A stretch of DNA of 64,000 nucleotides from Malania oleifera (lineage: Eukaryota > Streptophyta > Magnoliopsida > Santalales > Ximeniaceae), in the NCBI RefSeq assembly GCF_029873635.1, contig NC_080422.1, positions 1,468,001-1,532,000 of the forward strand. The letters run 5' to 3'. Within the stretch, counting starts at the first letter, position 1. Each line of letters begins with the position of its first letter. Below, in pieces: positions 1 to 10,213 of the stretch. The translations under genes and the position numbers were made by a program. The notes under the pieces are model-generated. The model made no database searches, was not told the origin of the DNA, and saw nothing but the letters and a program-made list of their open reading frames with translations.

Positions 1-205
1 AATAGTTTTAAAGTAAAATTTCTACCAAACTCATATGTTACCAAAATGAAATTTCAATATTGAAATCTCCCATTACTAAATAATAGATAAGTTTTAAAGT
101 ATCATAATCTCAAAACATTGTTAAAAGATGTTAAGAACCAAACAAGTCCTAACCCTTCTCGACTTCTCGAAAATGAAGGAGGCTAAGATGGCACTTCTTG
201 AATTC
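1..205. other. AT-rich DNA, no feature seen
   Basis: I see no coding potential, tandem repeat or recognisable element end here. The stretch is AT-rich flanking DNA to the left of the first MITE. Confidence 0.5.
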
Positions 206-566
206 TAGGAGTGGCAAAACGGATCGAAACCCGACGGTTGACCGATGACTCGTTAGTTTAAATCGGGTTTGGGTTTAATATAAGTTGACTTGACCCTGTT
301 TATTAAATGGATTATGCGGGTTCGAGTCAAGTCACCTGATTTATGGCCCATTTAAAAATAAAATGAGTGAGTATTTTTTTTTATAAAAAAAATGTCATTT
401 TATATAAAAATTTTAAAATATTTTAAAATAAATAAATTATATATTTTAAACGGATGACCTATTTATTAAACGGGCAGATTAGTCAACCTGAATTTGAACC
501 AAACTCATTTAATTCCGACCCATTTATAATGTTCAAGCCCAACCCCTTAACTTTTTTGCCACCCCA
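206..566. mobile_element. hAT-like MITE 1 upstream of gene 1
   Basis: The ends form a terminal inverted repeat: TAGGAGTGGCAAAA on the left and the complement of TTGGGGTGGCAAAA on the right. The flanking 8-mers TTGAATTC and CTGAACTC agree at 6 of 8 positions, with two C/T differences, as expected for a decayed 8-bp hAT target duplication. The interior carries GGGT/ACCC-rich segments and an AT-rich centre and has no transposase. A related copy lies at 2452-2972. A 61-codon open frame inside (454-639) is fortuitous. hAT assignment rests on the TAGGGGTGG-like termini and the 8-bp duplication. Confidence 0.72.
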
Positions 567-805
567 ACTGAACTCCATTAACCGACCCTCCCACTCTCCA
601 GCATGCGTGTTGACAATTTTAACCCTTCCACTTTCTTAAAAAATAATAATTTTTCAAAACCAGGAATTTCTCTTGTTCACTCTGCTTTTCAGTTCCCCCC
701 GGATTTCCCTTCTGCGAGCTGCAACAGAAAAAGCTAGCAGCCTACGCATGAAGAAACCTCCCCCCTCTCCTCTCTCCCATCATCCGTTAAACCCCTTCAC
801 ATTTC
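567..805. other. Proximal promoter region of gene 1
   Basis: The segment between MITE 1 and the TATA box is AT-rich on the left and becomes pyrimidine-rich from about 690, with runs of C and CT. This is common for plant core promoters. No specific operator is claimed. Confidence 0.4.
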
Positions 806-812
806 TATAAAA
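806..812 (+). promoter_or_regulatory. TATA box of gene 1
   Basis: TATAAAA lies 111 bp upstream of the ATG at 923. Transcription would start near 835-845, giving a 5' leader of about 80 bases rich in CT, typical of plants. Position and match support it; no transcript evidence is available. Confidence 0.55.
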
Positions 813-922
813 CCATTCACTCAATTCTCGCCTCAGTTCCCAATTCATAACGTCTCTCCTTTTGTCCCTGTTCTCTCTGCAACCTCCGACCATCTCCCTC
901 GCCACCTCACTCTCCGACGCCC

Positions 923-1339
923 ATGGGCAACTGCTTAACCAAGAGACCCCGAGCAAAGCCTCGCCCGCAACCCTCTCCGGGCGCCACCAGAAGGGTCTCC
1001 CCTGTCGCCAACTCCGTCCCCGAGATTTCAGAGTACACAAAGCCCCTGCTGGCGGAAGGAGTTCGTTCCTCCGGCAACGGCGTAGGCACGTGTAATCCCG
1101 AATTAAATATCTGCGGATGCGGGTCTCCGGCGGCCCCCGCGGATCCGGCGGAGGTTGGGATTAGGAGAATAAAGGTGATAATAACGAAGCAACAGCTCCG
1201 GGAATTGGTGTCGCAGACAACGTCGGTGGAGGGGATGCTGTTGGAGCTCAGGAGAGACGCGTCAGAGTACAGCGAGGACTCTTGCAGAGGGAACTGGCGG
1301 CCGGTGCTGGCAACCATCCCTGAGGAAACTCACCTGTAG
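923..1339 (+). CDS. Small MGNC protein, PADRE/DUF4228-like
   Basis: This single-exon gene encodes 138 residues. It begins MGNC, so glycine 2 is a candidate for N-myristoylation and cysteine 4 for palmitoylation, suggesting membrane anchoring. Residues 7-35 are basic and proline-rich and probably disordered. Residues 84-95 (KVIITKQQLREL) match the conserved K-V-I/V-I-T/S-x-x-Q-L segment of plant PADRE (DUF4228) proteins, and the C-terminus ends WRPVLATIPE (125-134), a tail I recognise from the short members of this group. The protein lacks the N-terminal half of the full PADRE domain that gene 2 has, so it is a short-form member or a close relative. Known PADRE genes respond to pathogens and abiotic stress; the biochemical role is unknown. 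A TATA box sits 111 bp upstream. Overlapping open frames at 862-1095 (+), 780-1040 (-) and 907-1317 (-) are shadows. Confidence 0.82.
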   Translation: MGNCLTKRPRAKPRPQPSPGATRRVSPVANSVPEISEYTKPLLAEGVRSSGNGVGTCNPELNICGCGSPAAPADPAEVGIRRIKVIITKQQLRELVSQTTSVEGMLLELRRDASEYSEDSCRGNWRPVLATIPEETHL

Positions 1340-2416
1340 GGATTTGCCATACCCATCTAGGAATTAATCTGATACATAAACTGGTCGTGTAATTTTCTCA
1401 ACTCGAGAATTGAGATTGACCATACATACCTGAAGAAAGCGATGGCAGGGGTAATTAAATTTATGTATACGCAGAGTTTTTTTTTTTGTCTTTTTAATTT
1501 TTTAAAAGGGTAAAGACATGTAATTAAATTAACCTTCTTAATATAACTTATAGCTCATTACTAAAATATAATTTTTATTTTGTTTTTTTTTTTTTAATAA
1601 AGCTTCCTATACTTTTTGAATGCTTGTTTCAATTCATTGTTGTCCCAAAAATAAATTTGTGTGGAGTTCATGATTAATGATTTAGTGTGTATAAGAATTT
1701 AATTATTTTTGTTGAAATTAAATTTTGGAAAATGAGGGACTATGAATGATACAATAGGTTTGGGTTCGATTATAAAGTAGATTTTAATATGATAATTATA
1801 ATTGAACTTATTTACTAAAATTTTAATTCAATTTGGCTGATTAATTTGAGGATTATAAATTGAGACAACGTCCAGATAAATATATACGCACACGTTCTTA
1901 AACTACATTAAATTTCTAAGAAGTAACATGACTTAATTTGCCATGAAAATCTGTAAATCAATTTATACGAAAACAAAAAAAAATAATGTTGATATTCTTT
2001 AAATGCAATAGTATTCGTTTAACATATATAAAAATTAATTTAAAACTAGATTAGCTCTTAGCTAATACGTATAATATATTAAAAAACAGAACACTGTTGC
2101 GCCTTAAACAATTCTGACCATAAAAAGCAGATCCACGTGTACACCATTTGTCCTGATTTAAAATTTAAAAAATGATATAACACCTCAATTATAAAAAAAA
2201 TCAAGTAAAAATGTTGTGGTTAAAATTATAAAATAATATGGCTATAATATATAATAATGTTGTTTCAAAGTAAAGCTTATTTGTTGAATAGAAATTCATT
2301 AATAATATATTTGGAAAGCTTTTAGGATTTGAAATTGTATTAGATTTTAATAAGATGTAATATAAAATTATATTAAAATTTATCCAAATCCATCCAAATT
2401 CAAATCTAAGGTTTGA
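1340..2416. other. 3' flank of gene 1, AT-rich intergenic
   Basis: The first ~270 bases are probably 3' UTR. A poly-A signal AATAAA at 1596-1601 follows a T-rich run, the usual arrangement of a plant polyadenylation region. The rest is AT-rich with no open frame or element end that I can support. Confidence 0.45.
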
Positions 2417-2780
2417 AATTTATATTCTCAAACACTACCTAGTCTTGTGCTTGGGGGTGGTAAAATGGGTCGAAACTTGACGGGTTGACTCGTGACCCAC
2501 CCGTTTAAACTAGATTTGAGTTTAATATAACGTGACCCATTTATAAACTGATCTTATGACCCGTTTAAAAATAAAATGAAGGAGTATTTATTTATTTTTT
2601 AATTTATGTTCTCAAATACTACCTAGTCTTGTGCTTGAGGGTGGTAAAATGGGTCGAAACCTGACGGGGTGACTTGTGACCCACCTGTTTAAGCTAGATT
2701 TGGGTTTAATACAAGGTGACCCATTTATAAACGAATCTTATGACTCGTTTAAAAAAAAAAATAGAGTATTTTTTTTTTAA
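2417..2780 (+). repeat. 184-bp tandem duplication across a MITE end
   Basis: Two consecutive units (2417-2600 and 2601-about 2780) share the same order of segments: flank ending CTAGTCTTGTGCTTG, the terminal GGGTGGTAAAATGGGTCG, then GTGACCCA and GACCCGTTTAAAA blocks. The unit therefore includes host flank, terminal repeat and the first third of MITE 2. The copies differ at scattered positions, so the duplication is not recent. Confidence 0.75.
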
Positions 2781-2972
2781 ATGTCATTTTATATGAAATG
2801 TTTAAAAATTTTTAAAATAAATAAATTATATTTTTTAAACGGGTGACCCGTTTATGGCCCATTTATTAAACGGACGGGTTTGAGCTTACATAATAGTCAC
2901 CCGTTAATAAACGAGTCAACTCGAGTCAGAAATCGTTTAACCCCGACCCGTTAACTTGTTTTGCCACCCCTA
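2452..2972. mobile_element. hAT-like MITE 2
   Basis: The element starts TGGGGGTGGTAAAA and ends TTTTGCCACCCCTA, an imperfect terminal inverted repeat. The 8-mers outside the ends are CTTGTGCT (2444-2451) and CTTCTGCT (2973-2980), a 7 of 8 match to an 8-bp hAT-type duplication. It belongs to the same family as MITE 1, sharing GGGTCGAAAC and GACCCGTT blocks. There is no coding capacity. Its left part has been tandemly duplicated. Confidence 0.78.
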
Positions 2973-3836
2973 CTTCTGCTGCATTCGGGAATATGAATTT
3001 TATATCTGAATTTGGATTTGATTGAATTTGAATAAATTTCAATACAATTTTCTATTAAATCTTATTCGAATCTAGTACAAATCGAAATTCAAAGTCTTTC
3101 CAACATAGGATTAGATTTGAATTTATGCAAATTTAAACAAAATGTAATATATAAATTTATATAAAATGTAATATAACATTATTTTAAATTTTATTTTAAT
3201 TCACTCAAATCTAGATTTATGACTCAAAATCCATACTCTTAAATGCAATATAAGTTTTGGAGGATTAAGTTTAGATATTTTTAAGTTTTTCACTTTGTTT
3301 TATATGATTGTCGTTACCACTATAGAAGTCTTCTAGATTCACCACTCGTAATAAAACTTATCCTGATCTTTTAAATACACCCTTGCTTTTCCCAAAAAAA
3401 AATTTCAAAACCATCCCACTTGCCCAAAATAAAAAACTAAAAAATTTTGAGCACCGCACAAACACACACACATGCATTCATGTTCAAACAATAACATAAA
3501 TTGACACATACACTAAAACCAACCTTGAAAATTAATAGTCCAAAAACCAACGAGTCATAAATTGACCAACATTCTTTAAGATATTCAAAACGTTACAATT
3601 CTACATTGTCATAATGCCTAAATTAATCATGAATTTTTGGTCAGCAATGAAAACCCACTAGGCCAATTACACAGAGAAACAATGTCACAAATATTTAATC
3701 AAATAAAACTATAATACAAAGATATAAAAGAATTAATGGACAAAAGAATAGTCACATTGCTTTGTATGTCCATGACAAAATAAATTTTCTTACATCATGT
3801 TCTGTGTTGGAGTACGTGGCTTTACCCTATGGTTCT

Positions 3837-3838
<2 letters not shown>
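2973..3838. other. AT-rich intergenic DNA
   Basis: I find no gene here. The stretch around 3000-3240 contains repeated AAATTTGAATT-type words, and the rest is low-complexity AT-rich sequence without element ends. Confidence 0.4.

Positions 3839-3874
<36 letters not shown>
3839..3874 (+). repeat. (CT)n microsatellite
   Basis: An 18-fold CT run opens the LTR remnant that follows. The same CT-rich block follows the TATA box in the better preserved LTRs of this family, for example 26222-26275 and 60855-60915. Confidence 0.9.
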
Positions 3875-3877
<3 letters not shown>

Positions 3878-4408
3878 ACTTCGATTTTCGCTCCGTCAAA
3901 ACCCATTTTGATGATCAGAAGTTACCATGAGGTTTGTGGGGAGATTATCTACAATTTAGTTGGAGCAGATTGTTGATTTGGAGTCCTTGGACACCACTCT
4001 AAAATCAAGATAAGTAAGACATTTTAGGGTTTAATTATTTATTTGAAATATATGAGGCCTAAGAAGTGTTAAATGAGAAATATTATGGGAGATGAGTTGA
4101 TTGATCTAGAAAAAATGTGAATTTTAGGATTTTAAATTTCGGACACTGCGGACGTAGGATTTGGATTTTTACGGACTTCTCAGTAAGTTAAGTAAGGGGA
4201 ATAAATTATAACAATTATTTTGAAAATTTCTGATTGAATTAACACGTGAAAATGAGAATATGATATTTTGTCTGAAATTATTATGATACGAATATCAACT
4301 AAAATTGTGTGGCATATGAGTCATAATGAATTGTAATGTTTTGGGATTTGAATATATGAAATGATGAATTAGGTTATACCAAAGTGTATTTTACTAGTAA
4401 GTGATGAA
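3875..4408 (+). mobile_element. Fragment of a Tekay-type LTR
   Basis: After the CT run the sequence resembles the transcribed part of the long plus-oriented LTRs elsewhere in the window: a segment ending in a GTAAG-like site, a later CTCAGTAAGTTAAGTAAGGGG, then GTGTGGCATATGAG, corresponding to the GTGTGGCATGA box. No LTR terminus is present. The fragment stops where the poly-T of LINE-A begins at 4409, so the LINE probably inserted into it. Confidence 0.5.
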
Positions 4409-5224
4409 TTTTTTTTTTTTGGTAAAAGAGGGTAGCACCTCCTTTCTTTATTAGAAAACCTCTCACTTATGGTGGAGGAATACCATGGTTCCAACCTTGA
4501 GACTTGGGGATAACAAAATCAAATCCCAAGAATTTAAAATTGACTTAACCAACTTAATCAAAACCAATAAACTAATGACCAACAATCAAACAAATAATAA
4601 AAACTAAACAACTATAAGTGGAAAACAAACAAAACTCTGGAAGATCTCGAGAAATAAACCATCCACTACAACCTTCCCAAACACCAGAACAAAGCATCAC
4701 GAGTGCAAGGAAGGAAATCCTAACAAATCCAATCGAATCATTCCCCTGACTTGCTGTGGAAGATCATCCTGGCAACTATATGATCGAGATATACCAGATT
4801 CACCCTGCTTGGCAAAGAAATTCGCACTTTGATTCGCCTCTCTGTACATATGTTCCACTTTGTAATGTATGCCTCTCAAAGCTAACACAAGCTCTTCCCA
4901 CAATTCCCATAAGTTCCAAGTCGAACACTTCCCAGAATTAATCCATTGAACCAACAAACTAGAGTCACAGACAATCTCCACTTGATCAAATCTAAGATTT
5001 TTTGCACAGATTAATCCCTATAATAATCGCTTTCAATTCAGCCATACTATTGGTTCTATAACCCAGTAATGAGGAAAAAACTGCTTTAAATAATTTCCTT
5101 TCATCTCTTATCACACCTCCACCACCACAATTACCTAGGTTTCCTCTACAGTTTCCATCCACATTCAACTTAACCTAACCTATCATAGGTTTACACCATT
5201 TGACTACACGAGGAATACGAACCC
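4409..5224 (-). mobile_element. LINE-A piece 1: poly-A tail and RNase H
   Basis: This is the 3' end of an L1-type LINE on the minus strand. The poly-T at 4409-4419 is the complement of its poly-A tail, followed by GGTAAAAGAGGGTAGCACCT, shared with LINE-B at 6620. The minus-strand frame at 4697-4981 matches the C-terminal part of the RNase H-like (RVT_3) domain, and frames up to 5220 carry the GNCRGN and GGGGVIRD signatures of its N-terminal part, with stops. The piece ends at AACCC (5220-5224), the left copy of the S0 target duplication. The coding frame continues in phase at 16269, which supports the join. Confidence 0.85.
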
Positions 5225-5301
5225 TCTTAGAATTCAACTCGAGATAGGTGTATTAAATAAATAAGAAAAGAGAAGGAAAATTAAAAAGGTAAAAATTAGC
5301 A

Positions 5302-5505
5302 GGGTTCATCGAAGAGGCTTCTTTTCTCGTCGACGAGGTCTCTTGTACAACTCAATGACGAGTTTCGGTGGTTCGTCGATGAGGAGATACCGAGAGATTT
5401 TGGGAAATCTTAAAATCTCAAGCTCGTTGACGAGTCCACCTTGGCATCAACGAACTTCCTTCAGCGGCCCGTTGATGAGGACGCCGTCTTGTTGACGAGT
5501 CTAGT
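5302..5505 (+). promoter_or_regulatory. TCGTCGACGA palindrome array in U3 of S0
   Basis: One perfect TCGTCGACGA lies at 5327-5336, with about seven variants (TCGTCGATGA, TCGTTGACGA, CATCAACGAA and similar) spaced 15-40 bp apart. Most variants differ by CG to TG or CA. The array begins about 75 bp inside the LTR, the same place as in S2 and S3. No clear TATA box follows in this copy. Confidence 0.75.
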
Positions 5506-6837
5506 CGAGTCAATCAAGTTAGAAATGTCTAAATCACTTACTTAATGAGGAAGAAACCAAAATTCTCTATCTTGCTCTCTCTAGAAATCTGTCTTTCTCT
5601 AATATTTCAAGTCGTCTGTTGCTAGAATCAACGATTTGACGTTGCTACGTGGATCAGGAGAAGAATCTCTATGTTTATAGTGGATCAGAATTTCGTTTTA
5701 AGGATTTTTGGGTTTTGATCCAAAATCGAGGTAAGGGTCTAATTTTGTTTTCGTTTCGGCATATATATAGTAGTAAGAATTATAGTTTGATGTTTAGTGT
5801 TAGCTTTGGTGTATTCCCAAGAGGGGTGAATTGGGTATTTAAAAATTTATCCCTAGGTCAACCAATCTAGCAGCAACATTACACAAACCTAGGGTTTTTT
5901 TATTTAATTATAAACTCAATCAACACATGTACTACATATAATGAATCAAGCATACAATATACATGTGTTGAAAATAAAAGTGCGAAAAATAAATTTGCAG
6001 AAATATAAAGAACACGCACGATATGTTATCAGGGTTCGACCAACTGTGCCTACATCCTCGCCTCTAGCTCGTAAGCCTGAGGATTCCACTAAAGCTCACT
6101 TAACGGGTGGAGTGACACCGATTACAACTACGTCAATTCAAGGGGTTGACCTCAACCAACATGCCTTACCAAGATGACGCACTTAGCTTTCCTAACCGGG
6201 TCTAAGCCAACTTAACACTATTTAACAGGGCTAGTCTCCCTCTTCAGGCCCACGCCTGGAATACAACGGATTTAAAATTTTATGTACAAACAAATGCTTC
6301 TTACATAAGCTGATATGTACCACTACGCACAATATAATCAATGCATCTCAATGATGTATGAACTATAAGCTCGGTGCTCTACGTGTCAACACTCAATATT
6401 ATGGATAATCTCAAATATGTACAAGAGTGTATAAACAAGGTTTTCTTTGAAACACAATATAAAATATCTCAATGCAAGCTTAGGGTTTCAAAGATGCCAA
6501 TCAAAGTGTTCAAACAACCTCAAAAATATTTTCTCAAATGTATCTAGCACAAGAGTTTTTTGAAATCTAGCTTTGTAAAATATTTTTGCACACAAAAGTA
6601 TCCCAATTTTTTTTTTTTTGGGTAAAAGAGGGTAGCACCTTCATTCATTAATTAATAAACCCTCACTTTGGGCGGAGGAATACCGTGGTTACAAGTTAAA
6701 ACCAACCAACGAAATTAGGACAAACAAAATTAAACATAACTAACAAAGAAGATAAAAACATAAAAACAACTAAAAACAAAACGAAATACACCAAACGAAA
6801 CTCTAGAGATGAACTAACAACGAACGGAAACGAGACC

Positions 6838-7398
6838 CTACTTATCCATCCGAAGGATACCTTTCAGATAACGTGGTAGAAGGTGTTGTTCTTCGTAGAT
6901 TACATTGTTTTCCATTTCTCCTACTTTAGTAAGAAAATTAGCCACACTATTGCCTTCCCTATATTGATGCATCACCATGACATTCACTCCTTCTAACTCT
7001 ACCACGAGCTCCTCCCAAAATTTCCAAAGATACCACAAAGTACATCTACCTTTCCAAAGCCAATCAACTACAATTCGCGAGTCACTTTCAACAATCACAT
7101 TAACATAATGCAAACATTTACACAAACGAATTCCTTCCCTGATTGCTTTTAATTCCACACTATTATTCGTATCATTGCCAAAATAACTTGAAAAAGCCGC
7201 TTTTACCATGCCATGGCAATCCCGAATAATTCCTCCACCTCCTAAAGTACCCAGATTGCCCCTACAACTCCCATCACAATTAAGTTTTATCCACCCTACT
7301 GGAGGTTTAACCCATGAAATAATTTTTCCAGGCCTATCACAAACTCCCTGATGCTTAATTTGAAACTCATTCAAAATCTTAATGTCCGACTTCTTCAA
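6838..7398 (-). pseudogene. LINE-B RNase H-like domain (RVT_3)
   Basis: This 186-residue frame is the C-terminal RNase H of LINE-B, which would degrade RNA in the RNA-DNA hybrid during target-primed reverse transcription. Visible signatures are NCDGSCRGN with the first catalytic aspartate (about residues 40-48), the GGGGIIRD strand, VELKAIREGI with the catalytic glutamate, ESDSRIVVDW with the next aspartate, and the closing HQYREGNSVANFLTK segment. The domain looks complete. It is the same frame as the zf-RVT frame upstream, separated by a stop, so it is a remnant rather than an independent gene. Confidence 0.85.
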
Positions 7399-7560
7399 TT
7401 TTTGAAAAGAAATGATGCTCTCAGCAATAAAACTAACCCAGAATCAAACACTTCTCCATATCTGATCTGCACTTTGATAAACTTATTCCATTCTCGCTTT
7501 ACATTTTCGATTCCAGAGGCACCATGTAATCAAACATGGAATCAGCCCGATTAAATACCT

Positions 7561-7881
7561 TTAATAGACTATTTTTTTTACATAGTGGAAACAATTTGTC
7601 ATTTTATTTTTCCAAGGAAGAGATCGTTGGAAAGGAATCCCCAATGCCACACTATCCCGATGCCAAACCTCTGAAGCCACCTCTCCTAAAGAAAGAATAT
7701 GATTAATGTTTTCCTGACTTCTCTGAACGCAACAATCACAAGTCGAAGCCATCGATATTCTTTTGATCTGAATTCTATCATCTACAGTCAAGCATCTAAA
7801 CCAGGCTCTCCATAAACACATTGATATTCTTCTGGGCAATAAAGAATGCCAAAAACAGTCATTCCACAAAAAAATTATCAC
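7561..7881 (-). pseudogene. LINE-B zf-RVT domain
   Basis: The frame carries the zinc-binding region found after the reverse transcriptase in plant LINEs: the WRAWFRCLTVDDRI stretch, then CDCC followed about 12 residues later by NHIL and EVWHR. A homologous domain in LINE-A lies at 16497-16775, with CDCCSSAKIESLDHVF. It is followed in phase, after a stop, by the RNase H frame. Confidence 0.78.
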
Positions 7882-8041
7882 TTCTGCTCCTCATTACCTC
7901 CCAAGTTATTTTTGTAGAAAAATTACCGTCCGAGGCAGGCTTCCAGAAAAGAATATCCTGCCCACTTTTACCCGCCGACACCTGTTGCAAAATTTCCCTT
8001 GTTTTATCAACACTAACCAATTCCCGTATTAAATTAGAGTT

Positions 8042-9232
8042 CTAATTATTATTTAGCCAGCAATCCTTAATACATAGTTTCTTGTTCAAAATATTCTCAG
8101 TGCTCACAAATAATGATTCTAATGACAGCCACCTGTCGAACCAAAAAGAAGAGTTCCCACCTCTCACCAAAATTTTTACATTATCCATAACTTCTGGAAT
8201 TGTGGTCATAATTGATTTCCAAAACCAAGATTCATTTGGTCTCCCCTTCCTTATTAGTAAATGATCATTTCTGCAATATTTCGCTCTGAAAAAATCTGCC
8301 CACAAATTGTTAGAAGTGAAAAGAGATTTTTGAATTTCCTTAAGATCTCTCAGGCCCAGACCCCCTTCCGAGGTAGGTTTACAAATTTTCCCCCAAGAGC
8401 GCCAATGAATCTTCCTTTTATCTTTCACCTCTCCCTATAAAAAAAATTTGAAAAAAGAGAGTTAATGCGAGAATATGTGACCAGCGAAATCTTAATAACA
8501 AACATCAAATGAATAGGCATGCTAGACAACGCATGTCTTAATAAAATCAATTTTCCACCTTGCGAGAGCAACTTAGATTTCCACCCTAGAATTTTCTTTC
8601 TAATCTTCTCCATAAGAGGCTCCAATGTCCTGGAAGACAATTTCCCAAACACCAAAGGCGCACCCAAATATGAAACAGGGAATTTACCTTCCATGACCTG
8701 TGATTCTTAATAAACCACGCTCCCTAGCAGGAGCGATGTATTTTGAGAGGAATAACGTTGACTTCGTCTTACTGATTTTTTGACCTGACCACTTCTCATA
8801 CCTTTCCAAAGCGTAAACTAAATTTCTCATAGACCTCTTCCCACCATTCATAAAAATAAGAATATCATCCGCATATAACAAATGCGAAACTAATGGGGTC
8901 CCAATCGGATGATTAAATTTACCAATTCGACCAGTCTCATAGTTTTTCGTAAGCAACCTTATCAAAACCTCCTCCATTATGATGAATAAATAAGGAGATA
9001 GTGGATCCCCTTGCCGCAAGCCTCTCGTAGATTGAAAAAACCCCTTAAAGGTTCCGTTCATCAAGACAGAAAACCATGGAGACTCCACATAATTTTTTAT
9101 GAGCTTGCAAAACCTCTCAGAGAAACCAAAAACCTTAAGTACCTTCAGAAGAAAATTCCAATTCACTTTATCGTAAGCCTTAGCCATATCAAGTTTTATC
9201 ATCACATTGCCGCCAACTTTTTTTTTGTGCAA
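8042..9232 (-). pseudogene. LINE-B reverse transcriptase, frameshifted
   Basis: Three minus-strand frames together form most of the RT. 8684-9232 holds the fingers and palm: VMIKLDMAKAYDKVNW with the first catalytic aspartate, TRGLRQGDPLSPYLF, and YADDILIF with the catalytic pair. 8425-8694 holds FPVSYLGAPL, KILGWKSKLLSQGGK and the following helix. 8042-8428 holds the post-RT segment with EGGLGLRDL and WFWKSI. The frame shifts near 8690 and again near 8428. The N-terminal part of the RT is missing, consistent with 5' truncation. Confidence 0.85.
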
Positions 9233-9775
9233 AGACTGAACTATTTCTTAAGCTAGTATAATATTTTCAAAAATACTTTGCCCAGGAATAAAAGCGCCTT
9301 GTTCATGCAAGACCAACTTATCAACAACCTCAGTTAGTCTAAAAACAAGAATCTTGGGAAAAAAAAATCTAGCTATATGATTTTTCTCAACCAAAGATTT
9401 ATCAAATGAAATTGGGGGAAAAATCTAGCTCAACCCTCAATATGAAAATCAAATATGTAATATACAAGTGAGGGTTTCTAGCACAATATAACATACAATA
9501 AACATTCACAAGGTAAGATTTCTCAAAGGAATGAAGGTATTTGAGTGTTATGGACTTAGTAGGAGAAAATGGGATTTAAAATTTTTTAGAAAATTTTGGC
9601 TTAATACTATTTGCTAATCTTACCTTAATTTGCAAATGATGAGATATATATAGGCATAGGCAAAATTATGACCATTGGGGACACCAAGGGTATTATTAAA
9701 TTTGTTTTAAAAATCATTAAGAAAATTAACTCTATTTAAAAAAATTAACTGCGATAAAAATAATGTCCAACCCGA

Positions 9776-10180
9776 GAGCACCGGTCGACCAGACGCGAGA
9801 TTCGGTGGACCAATTGACCAAGTTCGGTCGATCGGGAGAAATTTGAATTGAGAGTTCGGTCGACCGGACAAAGTGTCCCAAGGATGACTTTTCATTCTAG
9901 CACGATTCGGTCGACCAGGTGAATTTGAACTGAGTGGTTCGGTCGACCGGGAAGTTGTGGCATCTCCCGATGACCTTTGTTCGACCACGACATTGAAGTA
10001 CTTTCTTGGTTGATTGACCGAAGGTCAAAGCGTTGACCAAGGGAAGTTCGATCGACCAACATAATTAAACTGGTCTTGTTCAATCAACCGAGCCATGGTC
10101 AAATTGTTGACCTGGTGACCGGTTTGGTCGACCAACAAATTTACACTGTGAAAGTACAATCGACCGAACATGCATTTTTA
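9776..10180 (+). promoter_or_regulatory. CGGTCGACCG palindrome array in repeat X
   Basis: About eight copies of a motif centred on GGTCGACC occur every 30-75 bp: near 9780, 9857, 9907, 9938, 9980, 10049, 10125 and 10166. The full form CGGTCGACCG is a 10-bp palindrome; others carry one or two changes. The array ends about 30 bp before a TATA box. Its motif shares the GTCGAC core with the TCGTCGACGA arrays of the LTRs but has different flanks and a different host element. Confidence 0.75.
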
Positions 10181-10205
10181 ACGCATTTCGATTCTAATCA
10201 CTTTG

Positions 10206-10213
10206 TATATAAA
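10206..10213 (+). promoter_or_regulatory. TATA box of repeat X
   Basis: TATATAAA follows the CGGTCGACCG array and is followed by ACCCTA. The placement suggests a plus-strand promoter inside X. Confidence 0.5.

Larger units (their letters stand above)
6607..9365 (-). mobile_element. LINE-B: 5'-truncated L1-type LINE
   Basis: The poly-T at 6607-6619 marks the poly-A tail of a minus-strand LINE; the adjacent GGGTAAAAGAGGGTAGCACC matches the LINE-A tail, so they are one family. Going 5' to 3' on the minus strand it contains reverse transcriptase, thumb/connection region, zf-RVT and RNase H. The endonuclease and start of the RT are absent, and similarity ends near 9350-9365. Two or three frameshifts and a stop break the frame. 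A target duplication was not found. Confidence 0.83.

Noticed and set aside
780-1317. Minus-strand open frames of 86 and 136 codons opposite gene 1
   Set aside because: They are antisense shadows of the GC-rich PADRE-like gene, with no domain and no promoter.
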